Origin: Granulicella sp. S190
GTDB lineage: Bacteria > Acidobacteriota > Terriglobia > Terriglobales > Acidobacteriaceae
Direction of reading: 5' to 3'
Assembly (NCBI RefSeq): GCF_009766095.1
Contig: NZ_LMUD01000044.1
Span: forward strand, 91,961 to 138,444
Length of the DNA: 46,484 nt
The position numbers and the translations under genes were made by a program. This document shows positions 25,355-32,815 of the stretch, piece after piece (position 1 is the stretch's first letter; each line of letters opens with the position of its first letter). Under the pieces are notes generated by a model. The model was not told the DNA's origin, did not search any database, and saw only the letters and a list, made by a program, of their open reading frames with translations.

Positions 25355-26617
25355 ATCGCTACGACCTCCAACCCGCGCATCTTCCTCTCGGCCGGCGAAG
25401 CCAGCGGCGACCTCTACGGCGCCCAGATCCTCGCCGAGCTCAGCCAGCGGCACCCGAACCTCACCAGCTTCGGCCTAGGAGGCACCCAGATGGAAGCCGC
25501 CGGGCTCGACCGCATTGTCCGCGCCGAAGACGTCGCCCACATGGGTATCACCGAGGTCATCCGGCACATGCCCTTCATCTACGGCCAATACCGCCGTCTC
25601 GTCGTCTCCATTAAGCGCCAGCGCCCCGACGTCGCTATTCTCATCGACTTCCCCGACGTCAACCTCCGTCTCGCTCGCGAGCTGAAAAAGCTCAACATCC
25701 CTGTCGTCTACTTCGTCAGTCCACAGCTTTGGGCCTGGAAGCGCCGACGCCTCCGCTGGGTCCAGCAGCGTGTCACCCGCATGATGGTCATCTTCCCCTT
25801 TGAGCAGCTGTTCTACCGCGCCCGCCACGTCGACGCCACCTTCGTAGGCCATCCCTTGGCAGAGCTGCCCAAACCCACCGTCTCCCGCGAAGACTACGCC
25901 GCCCGGCACAGTCTCGACCCCGCCAAACCCTGGATTGCTCTCCTCCCCGGCAGCCGCTGGAAGGAGGTCACCGCCAACATTGAAGTCATGGTTGAGCTGG
26001 CTCACCGGCTCCGCCAGGGCTATGAGTTTCTCCTCCCCGTCGCCTCCACCATCGATCCCGAAAAACTCGCCGCCTACATCGCCGGTCCCGACCCATGGTG
26101 GCCCGCACGCCCCGCCGCCGAGCTGCAAAAACTCCACATCCGCCTCGTTCCCGACGCCCGCGAAGCCCTCCACCACGCCCGCGCCAGCGTCGTCGCCAGC
26201 GGCACCGCCACCGTTCAGGCGGCAGTCATCGGCAACCCCTTCGTCGTCGTCTACCGAGTCTCCGCGCTCACCTTCCGCCTGGCAAAGCGCCTCATCCGCT
26301 ACCCGCAGGAGATCCCAGCTCAACCCGACGCCAATGGCAACCTCCCCATCGCCATGGTCAACCTCATCGCAGGCCGCCGCATCGTCCCGGAGCTTCTGCA
26401 GGAGCACTTCACCGCCGAAACCGTAGCGTCAGCCCTACGCCCCCTCTTGCTCGACGGCCCCCAGCGCGACCAGATGATCGCCGATCTCGCCGAAGTCGGC
26501 AGCATCCTTCGTCCACCCTCCCAATTCACCTCCATCCAGCAGGTCTGCGATGCGGTCGAAGCGCTTTTATCGCGAAATGCCGTCGCCGGTGGCCTAAACG
26601 CAACCGCAAGCGTCTAA
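25355..26617 (+). CDS. lpxB: Lipid-A-disaccharide synthase LpxB (start codon unclear)
   Basis: LpxB joins UDP-2,3-diacylglucosamine to lipid X, giving the lipid A disaccharide. Family motifs are RIFLSAGEASGDLYGAQILA, FGLGGTQMEAAGLD, MGITEVIRHMP, IDFPDVNLRLARELKK, YFVSPQLWAWKRRR, VGHPLAE, LPGSRWKEV, and SGTATVQAA. The C-terminal domain ends with RPPSQFTSIQQVCDAVEALL. The first in-frame ATG is at 25490 and would remove the essential SAGEASGD region. Upstream to the stop at 25313 the conserved frame contains no ATG, GTG, TTG or CTG. I place the start tentatively at an ATC codon (25355, ATCGCTACG), giving about 420 residues. Rare ATC initiation, a sequencing error (ATG to ATC) or a frameshift are all possible. 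An M1-like gene follows 45 bases later. Confidence 0.85.
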   Translation: MATTSNPRIFLSAGEASGDLYGAQILAELSQRHPNLTSFGLGGTQMEAAGLDRIVRAEDVAHMGITEVIRHMPFIYGQYRRLVVSIKRQRPDVAILIDFPDVNLRLARELKKLNIPVVYFVSPQLWAWKRRRLRWVQQRVTRMMVIFPFEQLFYRARHVDATFVGHPLAELPKPTVSREDYAARHSLDPAKPWIALLPGSRWKEVTANIEVMVELAHRLRQGYEFLLPVASTIDPEKLAAYIAGPDPWWPARPAAELQKLHIRLVPDAREALHHARASVVASGTATVQAAVIGNPFVVVYRVSALTFRLAKRLIRYPQEIPAQPDANGNLPIAMVNLIAGRRIVPELLQEHFTAETVASALRPLLLDGPQRDQMIADLAEVGSILRPPSQFTSIQQVCDAVEALLSRNAVAGGLNATASV

Positions 26618-26662
26618 CTCTTCGACCGCTGTACCATGATGTTTTGAGGAACCTTAGCCTGC

Positions 26663-28645
26663 ATGCCTGCTCTCTTTCGCATCCTTCGAACCGCATCCAC
26701 GGGACTCCTCTCGCTCTGCCTCTTCACGGCAACCCTCTGGGCCGCGCCCGCTAAGCCCCAGCTACAGATCACCGGCTACCTCATCACCGCCGATCTCGAC
26801 CCCTCGGTCAACCGCCTCAGCGCCACCGCAGACGTCACCTTCACCGCGCTCGAAGACCTCACCACCCCCACCTTTGAGCTCAACAACGGCCTCCAAATCA
26901 CCAAGGTCACCGACGCTCAGGGTCATCCACTCGAGTCCGAGCGCCTCACCAGCAACAGCACCGTCCGCTTTACCCTCGCCGCACCACTCCCCAAGGGCAC
27001 CAGCACAACCTACCACTTCGAGTACTCCGGCACCCTCAAGGGCGCGGACACCAGCCCCGTCGAAGGCATCAAGCTCGCCTCCGTCGAAGACCCCATCAGC
27101 ATCCTCCTCTACGCCGGCCGCTGGTTCCCCATGACCGGCCTCTTCACCAACCGCTTCACCGCCGAGATGCACATTCGCGTCCCCGCAGACGAGCGCGTCA
27201 TCGGCTCCGGCAGCGGAGTCGCCGCCGCAAAGAGCCTCCCCGGCAACCGCACCGAGCACACCTTCAAATGGGCCAAACCCGGATTCCCCGGCACCATCAT
27301 CGCAGGCAAGTTCCTCGAGCCCATCACCGCCGGCAACATGCGCGTCTACGTCACTGAAAAGAACAAGGAGTACGCCCACGACTTCGCCAGCCAGGGCGAA
27401 CGCGAATACCTCTTTCTCTCCGGCACCTTCGGCCAGACCGAATCTACCCACATGAACCTCGTCGAGCTTCCCGACGACGCCGTCTCCGCCGCCTGGGCGC
27501 CCGAGATCGCAGCCATCGCCGGCGGCCGCATCGCAGCTCACAACGAGCAGCGCCTGCTCTCCAACACCCTCGCCCACCAGTGGTGGGGTAGCCAGATCTC
27601 GCCCGCTACCCTCAACGACGCTTGGATCACCAACGGCATGTCGCGCTACTCCGAGCTGATGTACCTCGAAGACTCCTCCGGCAAAAACGCCTTCCAGTCC
27701 GCCATCACCGACGTCTCCGCCGGAGCCCTCGCCTACGACACCGAGCCCCTCACCACCATCGGCCGCCTCGACCCCTTCTCCCCGCAGTTCCAATCCATGA
27801 CCCTCGAAAAAGGCGCTATGGTCTTCCACATGCTCCGATGGGAGATGGGCGACGACGTCTTCAACAAGTTCCTTCGCGCTCTCCTCACCCAGTACACCGA
27901 CAAGTCCATCCACACCTCCAACGTCCAGACCATCGCCGAAAAAGAGTCCAATCTCCAGCTCGAGCCCTTCTTCGCGCAGTGGCTCGACGGCACCGGCGCC
28001 CCGGCCTTCGCTGACAAATACTCCGTCTTCCGCCTCGGCGACAACAAGGGCTTCCGCACCATCGGAGCCGTCACTCAGGATCTCGATCTCTTCCGCATGC
28101 CCATCGAGCTGCGCATCGAAACCGACGGTAAAACTGAGATCCGCCGCGTCGACATCTCCGGCTCCGACTCGCAGTACTCCATCGAAACCTTCGGCCGACC
28201 CCGCCGCATCAGCATCGACCCCGACAACTGGCTCCTCAAGAGCACCCCCGACCTCGCCGTCCGTGTCGCCGTACTCCGTGGCCAGCAGCAGGTCGCGCAA
28301 GGTGATCTCACCGCCGCCCTCGTCGAATACCAGAAGGCCCTCGACGCCAACAAGAACAGCTCGCTCGCCACCTACCGCATCGGCGAAGTCTTCTTCATGC
28401 AGCACAACTATCAGTCCGCAGCCAACAGCTTCCGCGACTCCCTCCGTGGAGACGGCGATCCCAAGTGGGTCGAGGTCTGGAGCCACATCGAGCTCGCCCG
28501 CATCTTCGACTGCACCGGACAACGCGACCGCGCCGTCAACGAGTATCGCCTCGCCGTCCAGACCAACGACAACACCCAGGGTGCAGTCAACGAAGCCCGC
28601 GCCTCCATGCAAAAACCCTACAAGTGCGTCCGCGGCGAAAACTAA
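26663..28645 (+). CDS. M1-peptidase-like exported protein, catalytically degenerate, with TPR-like tail
   Basis: This 660-residue protein has a signal peptide (residues 1-28, ATLWAAPA-K) and an M1-type beta domain (ITGYLITADLDPSVNRLSAT). The peptidase domain contains SNTLAHQWWGSQIS and NDAWITNGMSRYSELMYLE. M1 enzymes have HEXXH-x18-E there. Here the five positions read N301-T-L-A-H305 and the third ligand position (324) is Asn, so two zinc ligands and the catalytic Glu are missing. The usual Tyr before EKGA is also absent (MTLEKGAMVFHML). The tail has TPR-like repeats (GDLTAALVEYQKALDANKNS and the following YQSAANSFRDSLRGDG). It is probably a periplasmic binding or scaffold protein rather than a protease. 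Confidence 0.85.
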   Translation: MPALFRILRTASTGLLSLCLFTATLWAAPAKPQLQITGYLITADLDPSVNRLSATADVTFTALEDLTTPTFELNNGLQITKVTDAQGHPLESERLTSNSTVRFTLAAPLPKGTSTTYHFEYSGTLKGADTSPVEGIKLASVEDPISILLYAGRWFPMTGLFTNRFTAEMHIRVPADERVIGSGSGVAAAKSLPGNRTEHTFKWAKPGFPGTIIAGKFLEPITAGNMRVYVTEKNKEYAHDFASQGEREYLFLSGTFGQTESTHMNLVELPDDAVSAAWAPEIAAIAGGRIAAHNEQRLLSNTLAHQWWGSQISPATLNDAWITNGMSRYSELMYLEDSSGKNAFQSAITDVSAGALAYDTEPLTTIGRLDPFSPQFQSMTLEKGAMVFHMLRWEMGDDVFNKFLRALLTQYTDKSIHTSNVQTIAEKESNLQLEPFFAQWLDGTGAPAFADKYSVFRLGDNKGFRTIGAVTQDLDLFRMPIELRIETDGKTEIRRVDISGSDSQYSIETFGRPRRISIDPDNWLLKSTPDLAVRVAVLRGQQQVAQGDLTAALVEYQKALDANKNSSLATYRIGEVFFMQHNYQSAANSFRDSLRGDGDPKWVEVWSHIELARIFDCTGQRDRAVNEYRLAVQTNDNTQGAVNEARASMQKPYKCVRGEN

Positions 28646-28674
28646 ACCTTGCAGCGATCCCAGAGAGTGGACTA

Positions 28675-28692
28675 AACTAAGTAGACTTAGTT
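28675..28692. promoter_or_regulatory. Palindromic operator candidate of the toxin-antitoxin pair
   Basis: AACTAAG-TAGA-CTTAGTT is a perfect 7-bp inverted repeat 16 bases upstream of the antitoxin ATG. GAGG 8 bases before the ATG serves as ribosome-binding site. Phd/YefM antitoxins commonly repress their own promoter through such palindromes; the role here is inferred. Confidence 0.5.
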
Positions 28693-28708
28693 CAACGAGG
28701 ACTCTGCA

Positions 28709-28954
28709 ATGGACATCATCAACATTCACGAAGCCAAAACTCATCTCTCGAAACTCATCGAGAAGGCTGCTCAGGGCGAACCTTTCATCATCGCAAAGGC
28801 GGGCAAGCCCATGGTCAAAGTCATGGCCATCGATGCACCCGTTGGCAAAAAGATGAAACGCTTGGGATTCATGAAGGGAACAATCTCCGTTCCGGATGAC
28901 TTCGACAGAATGTTCGAGAAAGAGATAGAGCAGATGTTTTACGGTGAAGAATGA
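28709..28954 (+). CDS. Phd/YefM-family antitoxin
   Basis: This 81-residue antitoxin has an N-terminal Phd/YefM dimerisation and DNA-binding domain (MDIINIHEAKTHLSKLIEKA, then GEPFIIAKAGKPMVKVMAI). The acidic, flexible tail (SVPDDFDRMFEKEIEQMFYG) would wrap the toxin. The stop overlaps the toxin ATG (ATGA), the classic coupled type II arrangement. It is expected to neutralise the PIN toxin and autorepress through the palindrome just upstream. Confidence 0.92.
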   Translation: MDIINIHEAKTHLSKLIEKAAQGEPFIIAKAGKPMVKVMAIDAPVGKKMKRLGFMKGTISVPDDFDRMFEKEIEQMFYGEE

Positions 28955-29337
28955 GATTGCTCTTGGATACTCACCTGCTGGTGTGGTCTGCATACACACC
29001 CAGGAAAATCTCTTCCTCAGCGCGTTCTCTCATCAACAGTACCGAGAATGAACTCTTCTTTAGCGCCGCCAATCTCTGGGAGATCGCCATTAAGCAAAGT
29101 TTGGGAAGAGGAGATTTTCAGGTGGACCCTCACCTTCTTCGCCGCGGTCTTATCGACAACGGCTATAGCGAACTGTCGGTAACAAGCGACCACGCAATTG
29201 CGATTCGCACTCTCCCCGTCCTTCACAAAAATCCGTTTGATCGAATCCTGATTGCTCAAGCAATCGTTGAAGGTTTTACTCTCCTAACGGCCGACAAAAT
29301 CGTGGCAAGTTATCCAGGCCCGATCCGAAGAGTGTAA
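28951..29337 (+). CDS. PIN-domain (VapC-type) ribonuclease toxin
   Basis: This 128-residue PIN-domain toxin has the acidic active-site residues in LLLDTHLLVW (Asp5), SAANLWEIAIKQSLGRG (Glu), NPFDRILIAQA (Asp) and LLTADKIVASYPG (Asp). That order is typical of VapC-like toxins paired with Phd/YefM antitoxins. VapC toxins cleave RNA, often tRNA; the target here is unknown. It ends 10 bases before the stop of the convergent permease gene. Confidence 0.92.
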   Translation: MRLLLDTHLLVWSAYTPRKISSSARSLINSTENELFFSAANLWEIAIKQSLGRGDFQVDPHLLRRGLIDNGYSELSVTSDHAIAIRTLPVLHKNPFDRILIAQAIVEGFTLLTADKIVASYPGPIRRV

Positions 29338-29347
29338 GCGTCCGCAC

Positions 29348-30589
29348 CTACTCGTACCGCAGCGCCTCAATCGGATCCAGGCTAGCCGCCTTCATCGCCG
29401 GAATCATCCCGCTGATCGTCCCCACCACGATTAAAATCACCGTAGCCACCAGCACCGAGTTCGGCGAAATCAGCAGATGAATATCGCCCGCCTCCGCATT
29501 CGAGGCCAGCGCGCTGTAAAGCGTAATCCGCCCCACCCCCTTCGCCACCGCATACGCCAACGCGATTCCGCCCACGCCGCCGACACCGGAAATCACCAGT
29601 GCCTCGGCCAGAAACTGCATCAGGATGTGCCGCTTCCGCGCACCCAGCGCCTTCTCCACGCCGATCTCGCGCGTCCTCTGCTGCACGCTCACCAGCATGA
29701 TGTTCATCAGGCCGATGCCCGCAATCCCCAGCGTCAACGCGCCGATAAACGACAGCAGCACCTGCAGCCCCAGAGAAATAATCCTGAACTGCGTCAGCTG
29801 CTCCATGATGTTCGCCACAAACACAGCGCGCCGGTCCGACGGCCGATAACCATGCGCCATCGCCAGCGTCTTGCGCAACGCCGCCTCCACCATCTTCGGA
29901 TCGCCTTTGTAGTCCATCCAGATCCCGTCGAGGTACTTTGTATCTTTGATGTCGCTCATCGTCGACAGCGGCACATTCACCTGCCGGTTGATGTCGCTGT
30001 CGTCGCCCTCCTGCATCTTCGGCGTCATCACTCCAACCACTTCAAAGCTCACGCCGTTCAGCCGGATCTTCTCGCCGATCGGATACAGCCCAGAAAACAA
30101 CTTCGTCTTCGCCTCCGAGCCGATCACGGTCACATGCGCTCTCTGCTGCACATCCGCCTCCGTCAGCGTCCGCCCCTCCGCGACGTCCAGCTTTTGAATC
30201 GACTGCAGCTCCGGCGTAATCCCCGTCACGTCCCAGCTAAAGCTATGCAGATCGTTCTGCACCGGAACCGTCTTATCCACCGTCGGCGCCACTCGCATCA
30301 CGCCCGGCACTGTCTCCTGAATCCGCTCCACATCGTCCTGCGTCAACCGAACCTGCACCCCCGCCTTCGAACCTCCAGCCTGCTCGCTCGTCCGGCCTGG
30401 AAACACCCCGATCATGTTCGTCCCAAACTGCGCAAAGATATTCTCGAACGCCTGTCCAAACCCCGCACCGTACGCCAAAAGCAGCACGACCGTGGCAATT
30501 CCCCACGCCATGCCTACAATCGTAATCGTCGTACGTCGGCGATTATGCCGCATCGCCTCAATCGCCTGCCCAAGAATATCCGTCAGCAT
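29348..30589 (-). CDS. MacB/FtsX-type ABC permease, second of a pair
   Basis: This 413-residue permease has the MacB topology: one N-terminal helix (RTTITIVGMAWGIATVVLLLA), a large periplasmic domain, and three C-terminal helices in an FtsX domain. The FtsX domain includes GIAGIGLMNIMLVSVQQRTRE, the following EIGVEKALGARKRHILMQFL, and GTISGMIPAMKAASLDPIEALR at the end. No ATPase domain is present. The ATG at 30589 has AGGAG 8 bases upstream and follows the stop of the paired permease by only 5 bases; the longer frame is not used. It probably forms a heterodimeric mechanotransmission-type exporter with its neighbour. Confidence 0.9.
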   Translation of the reverse strand: MLTDILGQAIEAMRHNRRRTTITIVGMAWGIATVVLLLAYGAGFGQAFENIFAQFGTNMIGVFPGRTSEQAGGSKAGVQVRLTQDDVERIQETVPGVMRVAPTVDKTVPVQNDLHSFSWDVTGITPELQSIQKLDVAEGRTLTEADVQQRAHVTVIGSEAKTKLFSGLYPIGEKIRLNGVSFEVVGVMTPKMQEGDDSDINRQVNVPLSTMSDIKDTKYLDGIWMDYKGDPKMVEAALRKTLAMAHGYRPSDRRAVFVANIMEQLTQFRIISLGLQVLLSFIGALTLGIAGIGLMNIMLVSVQQRTREIGVEKALGARKRHILMQFLAEALVISGVGGVGGIALAYAVAKGVGRITLYSALASNAEAGDIHLLISPNSVLVATVILIVVGTISGMIPAMKAASLDPIEALRYE

Positions 30590-30594
30590 ATTCG

Positions 30595-31851
30595 TTACTC
30601 CTTTCGCAGCGCTTCCACCGGAGCCAGCATCGCAGCCTGCCTCGCGGGATAAAGTCCAGCCACAACCCCGCACAGGGTCAACGTCCCCATCGCCATCGCC
30701 GCAGACCAGGGCACCAGCCGCGGCGGATCGAACCCCATATCGTTATTCCCCACCACAGACCCCAACGCTGCCATCAGCGCCGCAGCACCCAGAATCCCAA
30801 TCACGCCGCTCAGAGCCGTCAACGTCAGCCCTTCCAGAAAAAACTGGAAAAGAATGCTGCGGTTCGTAGCGCCCAGTGCCTTCCGCAACCCAATCTCCTT
30901 CGTCCTCTCCGTCACCGTCACCAGCATGATGTTGATAATTCCCACCGCACCCAGCGCCAGCGTCACGATCCCAACCCCGCCCAGAAACAGATCCATCGCC
31001 GTAAAGATCAGCCCCACCATGCGATTCGTCTTGATCGTGTCCCACTCCTCGAACCCTTCCTTCCGTTTAGGATCGAAGCCATGCCGCGTCGCGATCACCT
31101 TATGCACCTCGGCCTTCGCCGTCTCGTTCAAATCCTCCGTCAGCGGCTGGTACTCGATCTGCGAGATCGAATCCTCCGGAATGTTGTCTCCGGCCAGCGG
31201 AAAGAACTCCTGCATCGTCGGTATCGGAATATAAATTCGCTGGTTGGGCCCATCGTTGTTGCCGCGTCCCACCTTCTTCGCGATCCCGATCACCTGGAAC
31301 CGGTAGCCGTTCAGCGTGATCACCGCACCCAGCGCAGGCCGGCCCGGAAACAACAGCCCCACCATCCTCTGGCCCAACACCACCACCTGCCGCCGCTCAT
31401 CGATATCCTGCTGATTTAAAAATCGCCCCTGCTCTATCGGAAGATTCGAGATCTCCGGATAGTTCAGCTCCACCCCCAGCACCTGTCCGCCCGCGCTTGA
31501 AAAGTCGCTCACCTGCTTAATGTCGCTGCGATTGATGATCGAAGTCACATTCCGCACATCAGGAGCCTGCGCTCGAATCGCCTCCACATCGCTCAGCGTC
31601 AGCTTGTACGGTCGCATCCCTACATGCTGCTCCGGCAGCACAGGAATCGTCCCGCCCCACATCATGATCATGTCGGTGCCAAGCTCGGCCAGCCCCCTCC
31701 GCTGCCCCGACCGGAAACCCTCGCCCAGCCCAATCAGCAGCAGCAGCGAAGCCACCCCCCACGCAATTCCGAACATCGTCAAAAACGACCGCAGCTTGTT
31801 AGCTCCAATCGACTGAAATACCTGGGCGAAGATCGTAATAAGAGCGCGCAT
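30595..31851 (-). CDS. MacB/FtsX-type ABC permease, first of a pair
   Basis: This 418-residue protein has the same MacB-type layout. The N-terminal helix is RSFLTMFGIAWGVASLLLLI, followed by the periplasmic MacB core domain (SIINRSDIKQVSDFSSAGGQ). The C-terminal FtsX domain has LALGAVGIINIMLVTVTERT, KEIGLRKALGATNRSILFQF and LYPARQAAMLAPVEALRKE. It lacks an ATPase. With the next gene (5-base gap) it forms a two-permease operon; the cognate MacB-like ATPase and a membrane-fusion protein are not in the window. A 118-base gap separates it from the upstream NAD-binding gene. Confidence 0.9.
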   Translation of the reverse strand: MRALITIFAQVFQSIGANKLRSFLTMFGIAWGVASLLLLIGLGEGFRSGQRRGLAELGTDMIMMWGGTIPVLPEQHVGMRPYKLTLSDVEAIRAQAPDVRNVTSIINRSDIKQVSDFSSAGGQVLGVELNYPEISNLPIEQGRFLNQQDIDERRQVVVLGQRMVGLLFPGRPALGAVITLNGYRFQVIGIAKKVGRGNNDGPNQRIYIPIPTMQEFFPLAGDNIPEDSISQIEYQPLTEDLNETAKAEVHKVIATRHGFDPKRKEGFEEWDTIKTNRMVGLIFTAMDLFLGGVGIVTLALGAVGIINIMLVTVTERTKEIGLRKALGATNRSILFQFFLEGLTLTALSGVIGILGAAALMAALGSVVGNNDMGFDPPRLVPWSAAMAMGTLTLCGVVAGLYPARQAAMLAPVEALRKE

Positions 31852-31969
31852 GGCTTTGGTTGGACGGAATCTCTCTGCAGTTGTCTACGTCGAAAGGAGG
31901 GAAACAGTTCCGCGTTATCCCGGAATTAATACTAACGAATCCAAACGAAACATCATCCGCCGAGAAGAG

Positions 31970-32596
31970 CTAAAGCGCTCCTGAAGACGCATTCTTGATC
32001 AGCGCAGGCTCATCCGGATCAGCCTCCGCATGCACCTCCAGGCCCAGCGCCCGCAGAAAGCCACTCACTGCGGCAACGGTCAGTTCGCAGCTGAATCTCA
32101 GACCCGCAGCCGGATACAGCAGCCGCACCACCGGTGCCACCGCCGTCTCCCCGCGAACCAGCTCTCCCCGCACCGCAACGCAGCGCTCCGGCCGATACAC
32201 ACACGAGGCCAGGTCGGTGATGCTCAACGCATAGCTCGGCGTACACAGAATCGTCTTCGGAGGCGCCATCCTGTCGATCATGCTGAAGATCTCGAGCTTC
32301 GACTCCAGCTCGTCCGGCACAAAGTCCACAGCGATATCCGCCGTCCGAACCGCATCTTCCACGGTCGACGCCAGCTCCAGGCTGCCTGCGGCGACACGCG
32401 CACTCAGGTCGGAGTACTCCGCCTCCGCCCGCCACAGATTCGCAGGCATCACATCTTCCAGCACCACGTCAAACCCCGCGGCTGCACACGCTAACGCGAA
32501 GCTGCGGCCAGCCGTTCCCGCCCCGATAATCGCAACCCTGCCAATCGCAGCATTGCCAATCCCGGACGGCGGCTGGCCCGCAGCCCCCTCGCTCAC
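31970..32596 (-). CDS. Lone NAD(P)-binding domain of 3-hydroxyacyl-CoA dehydrogenase type
   Basis: This 208-residue protein has a Rossmann fold beginning VAIIGAGTAGRSFALACAAAGFDVVLED, i.e. G-x-G-x-x-G and an Asp/Glu after strand 2 (NAD preference). It continues DIAVDFVPDELESKLEIFSMID and TILCTPSYALSITDLAS, as in 3-hydroxyacyl-CoA dehydrogenases. The helical C-terminal substrate/dimer domain is absent; the family is normally about 280-320 residues. It therefore resembles a truncated or specialised stand-alone domain. Its ATG overlaps the stop of the 61-aa gene upstream (ATGA), so the two are translated together. Confidence 0.82.
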   Translation of the reverse strand: MSEGAAGQPPSGIGNAAIGRVAIIGAGTAGRSFALACAAAGFDVVLEDVMPANLWRAEAEYSDLSARVAAGSLELASTVEDAVRTADIAVDFVPDELESKLEIFSMIDRMAPPKTILCTPSYALSITDLASCVYRPERCVAVRGELVRGETAVAPVVRLLYPAAGLRFSCELTVAAVSGFLRALGLEVHAEADPDEPALIKNASSGAL

Positions 32597-32778
32597 TTCT
32601 TGCTCGCGACAGCCGTGATCACAGACTCGTAGCTCGGCTCGGCGCTCTTGATATGCTCGGACACACGCTGCCGCTCATCCTCTGTCAGCGACGGAAGAAC
32701 CGCAAGAATGCGGCGCAGCGTTACTGAAATGTCATCAACGTAGTTCATGGTGCGGATTGCTTCGCCGGAGAGAGGCAT
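32593..32778 (-). CDS. 61-residue soluble protein, unknown function
   Basis: This small, probably helical protein has the segment DDISVTLRRILAVLPSLTEDE followed by RQRVSEHIKSAEPSYESV, and no membrane helix. The start at 32778 has AGGAG 9 bases upstream; the inner ATG at 32748 has none. It is translationally coupled (ATGA overlap) to the NAD-binding protein and lies 37 bases after malQ on the same strand. Coupling suggests a partner role, but nothing identifies it. Confidence 0.6.
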   Translation of the reverse strand: MPLSGEAIRTMNYVDDISVTLRRILAVLPSLTEDERQRVSEHIKSAEPSYESVITAVASKK

Positions 32779-32815
32779 GCTTTGGTGCTCCTGAGAGATT
32801 AGCTACTCACCCAGT

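Noticed and set aside
26762..28999. 745-codon open frame on the minus strand
   Set aside because: It is a shadow of the M1-like gene and the antitoxin on the plus strand. Its peptide is a Gly/Ala/Val/Glu-rich mirror typical of high-GC antisense frames, without motifs.
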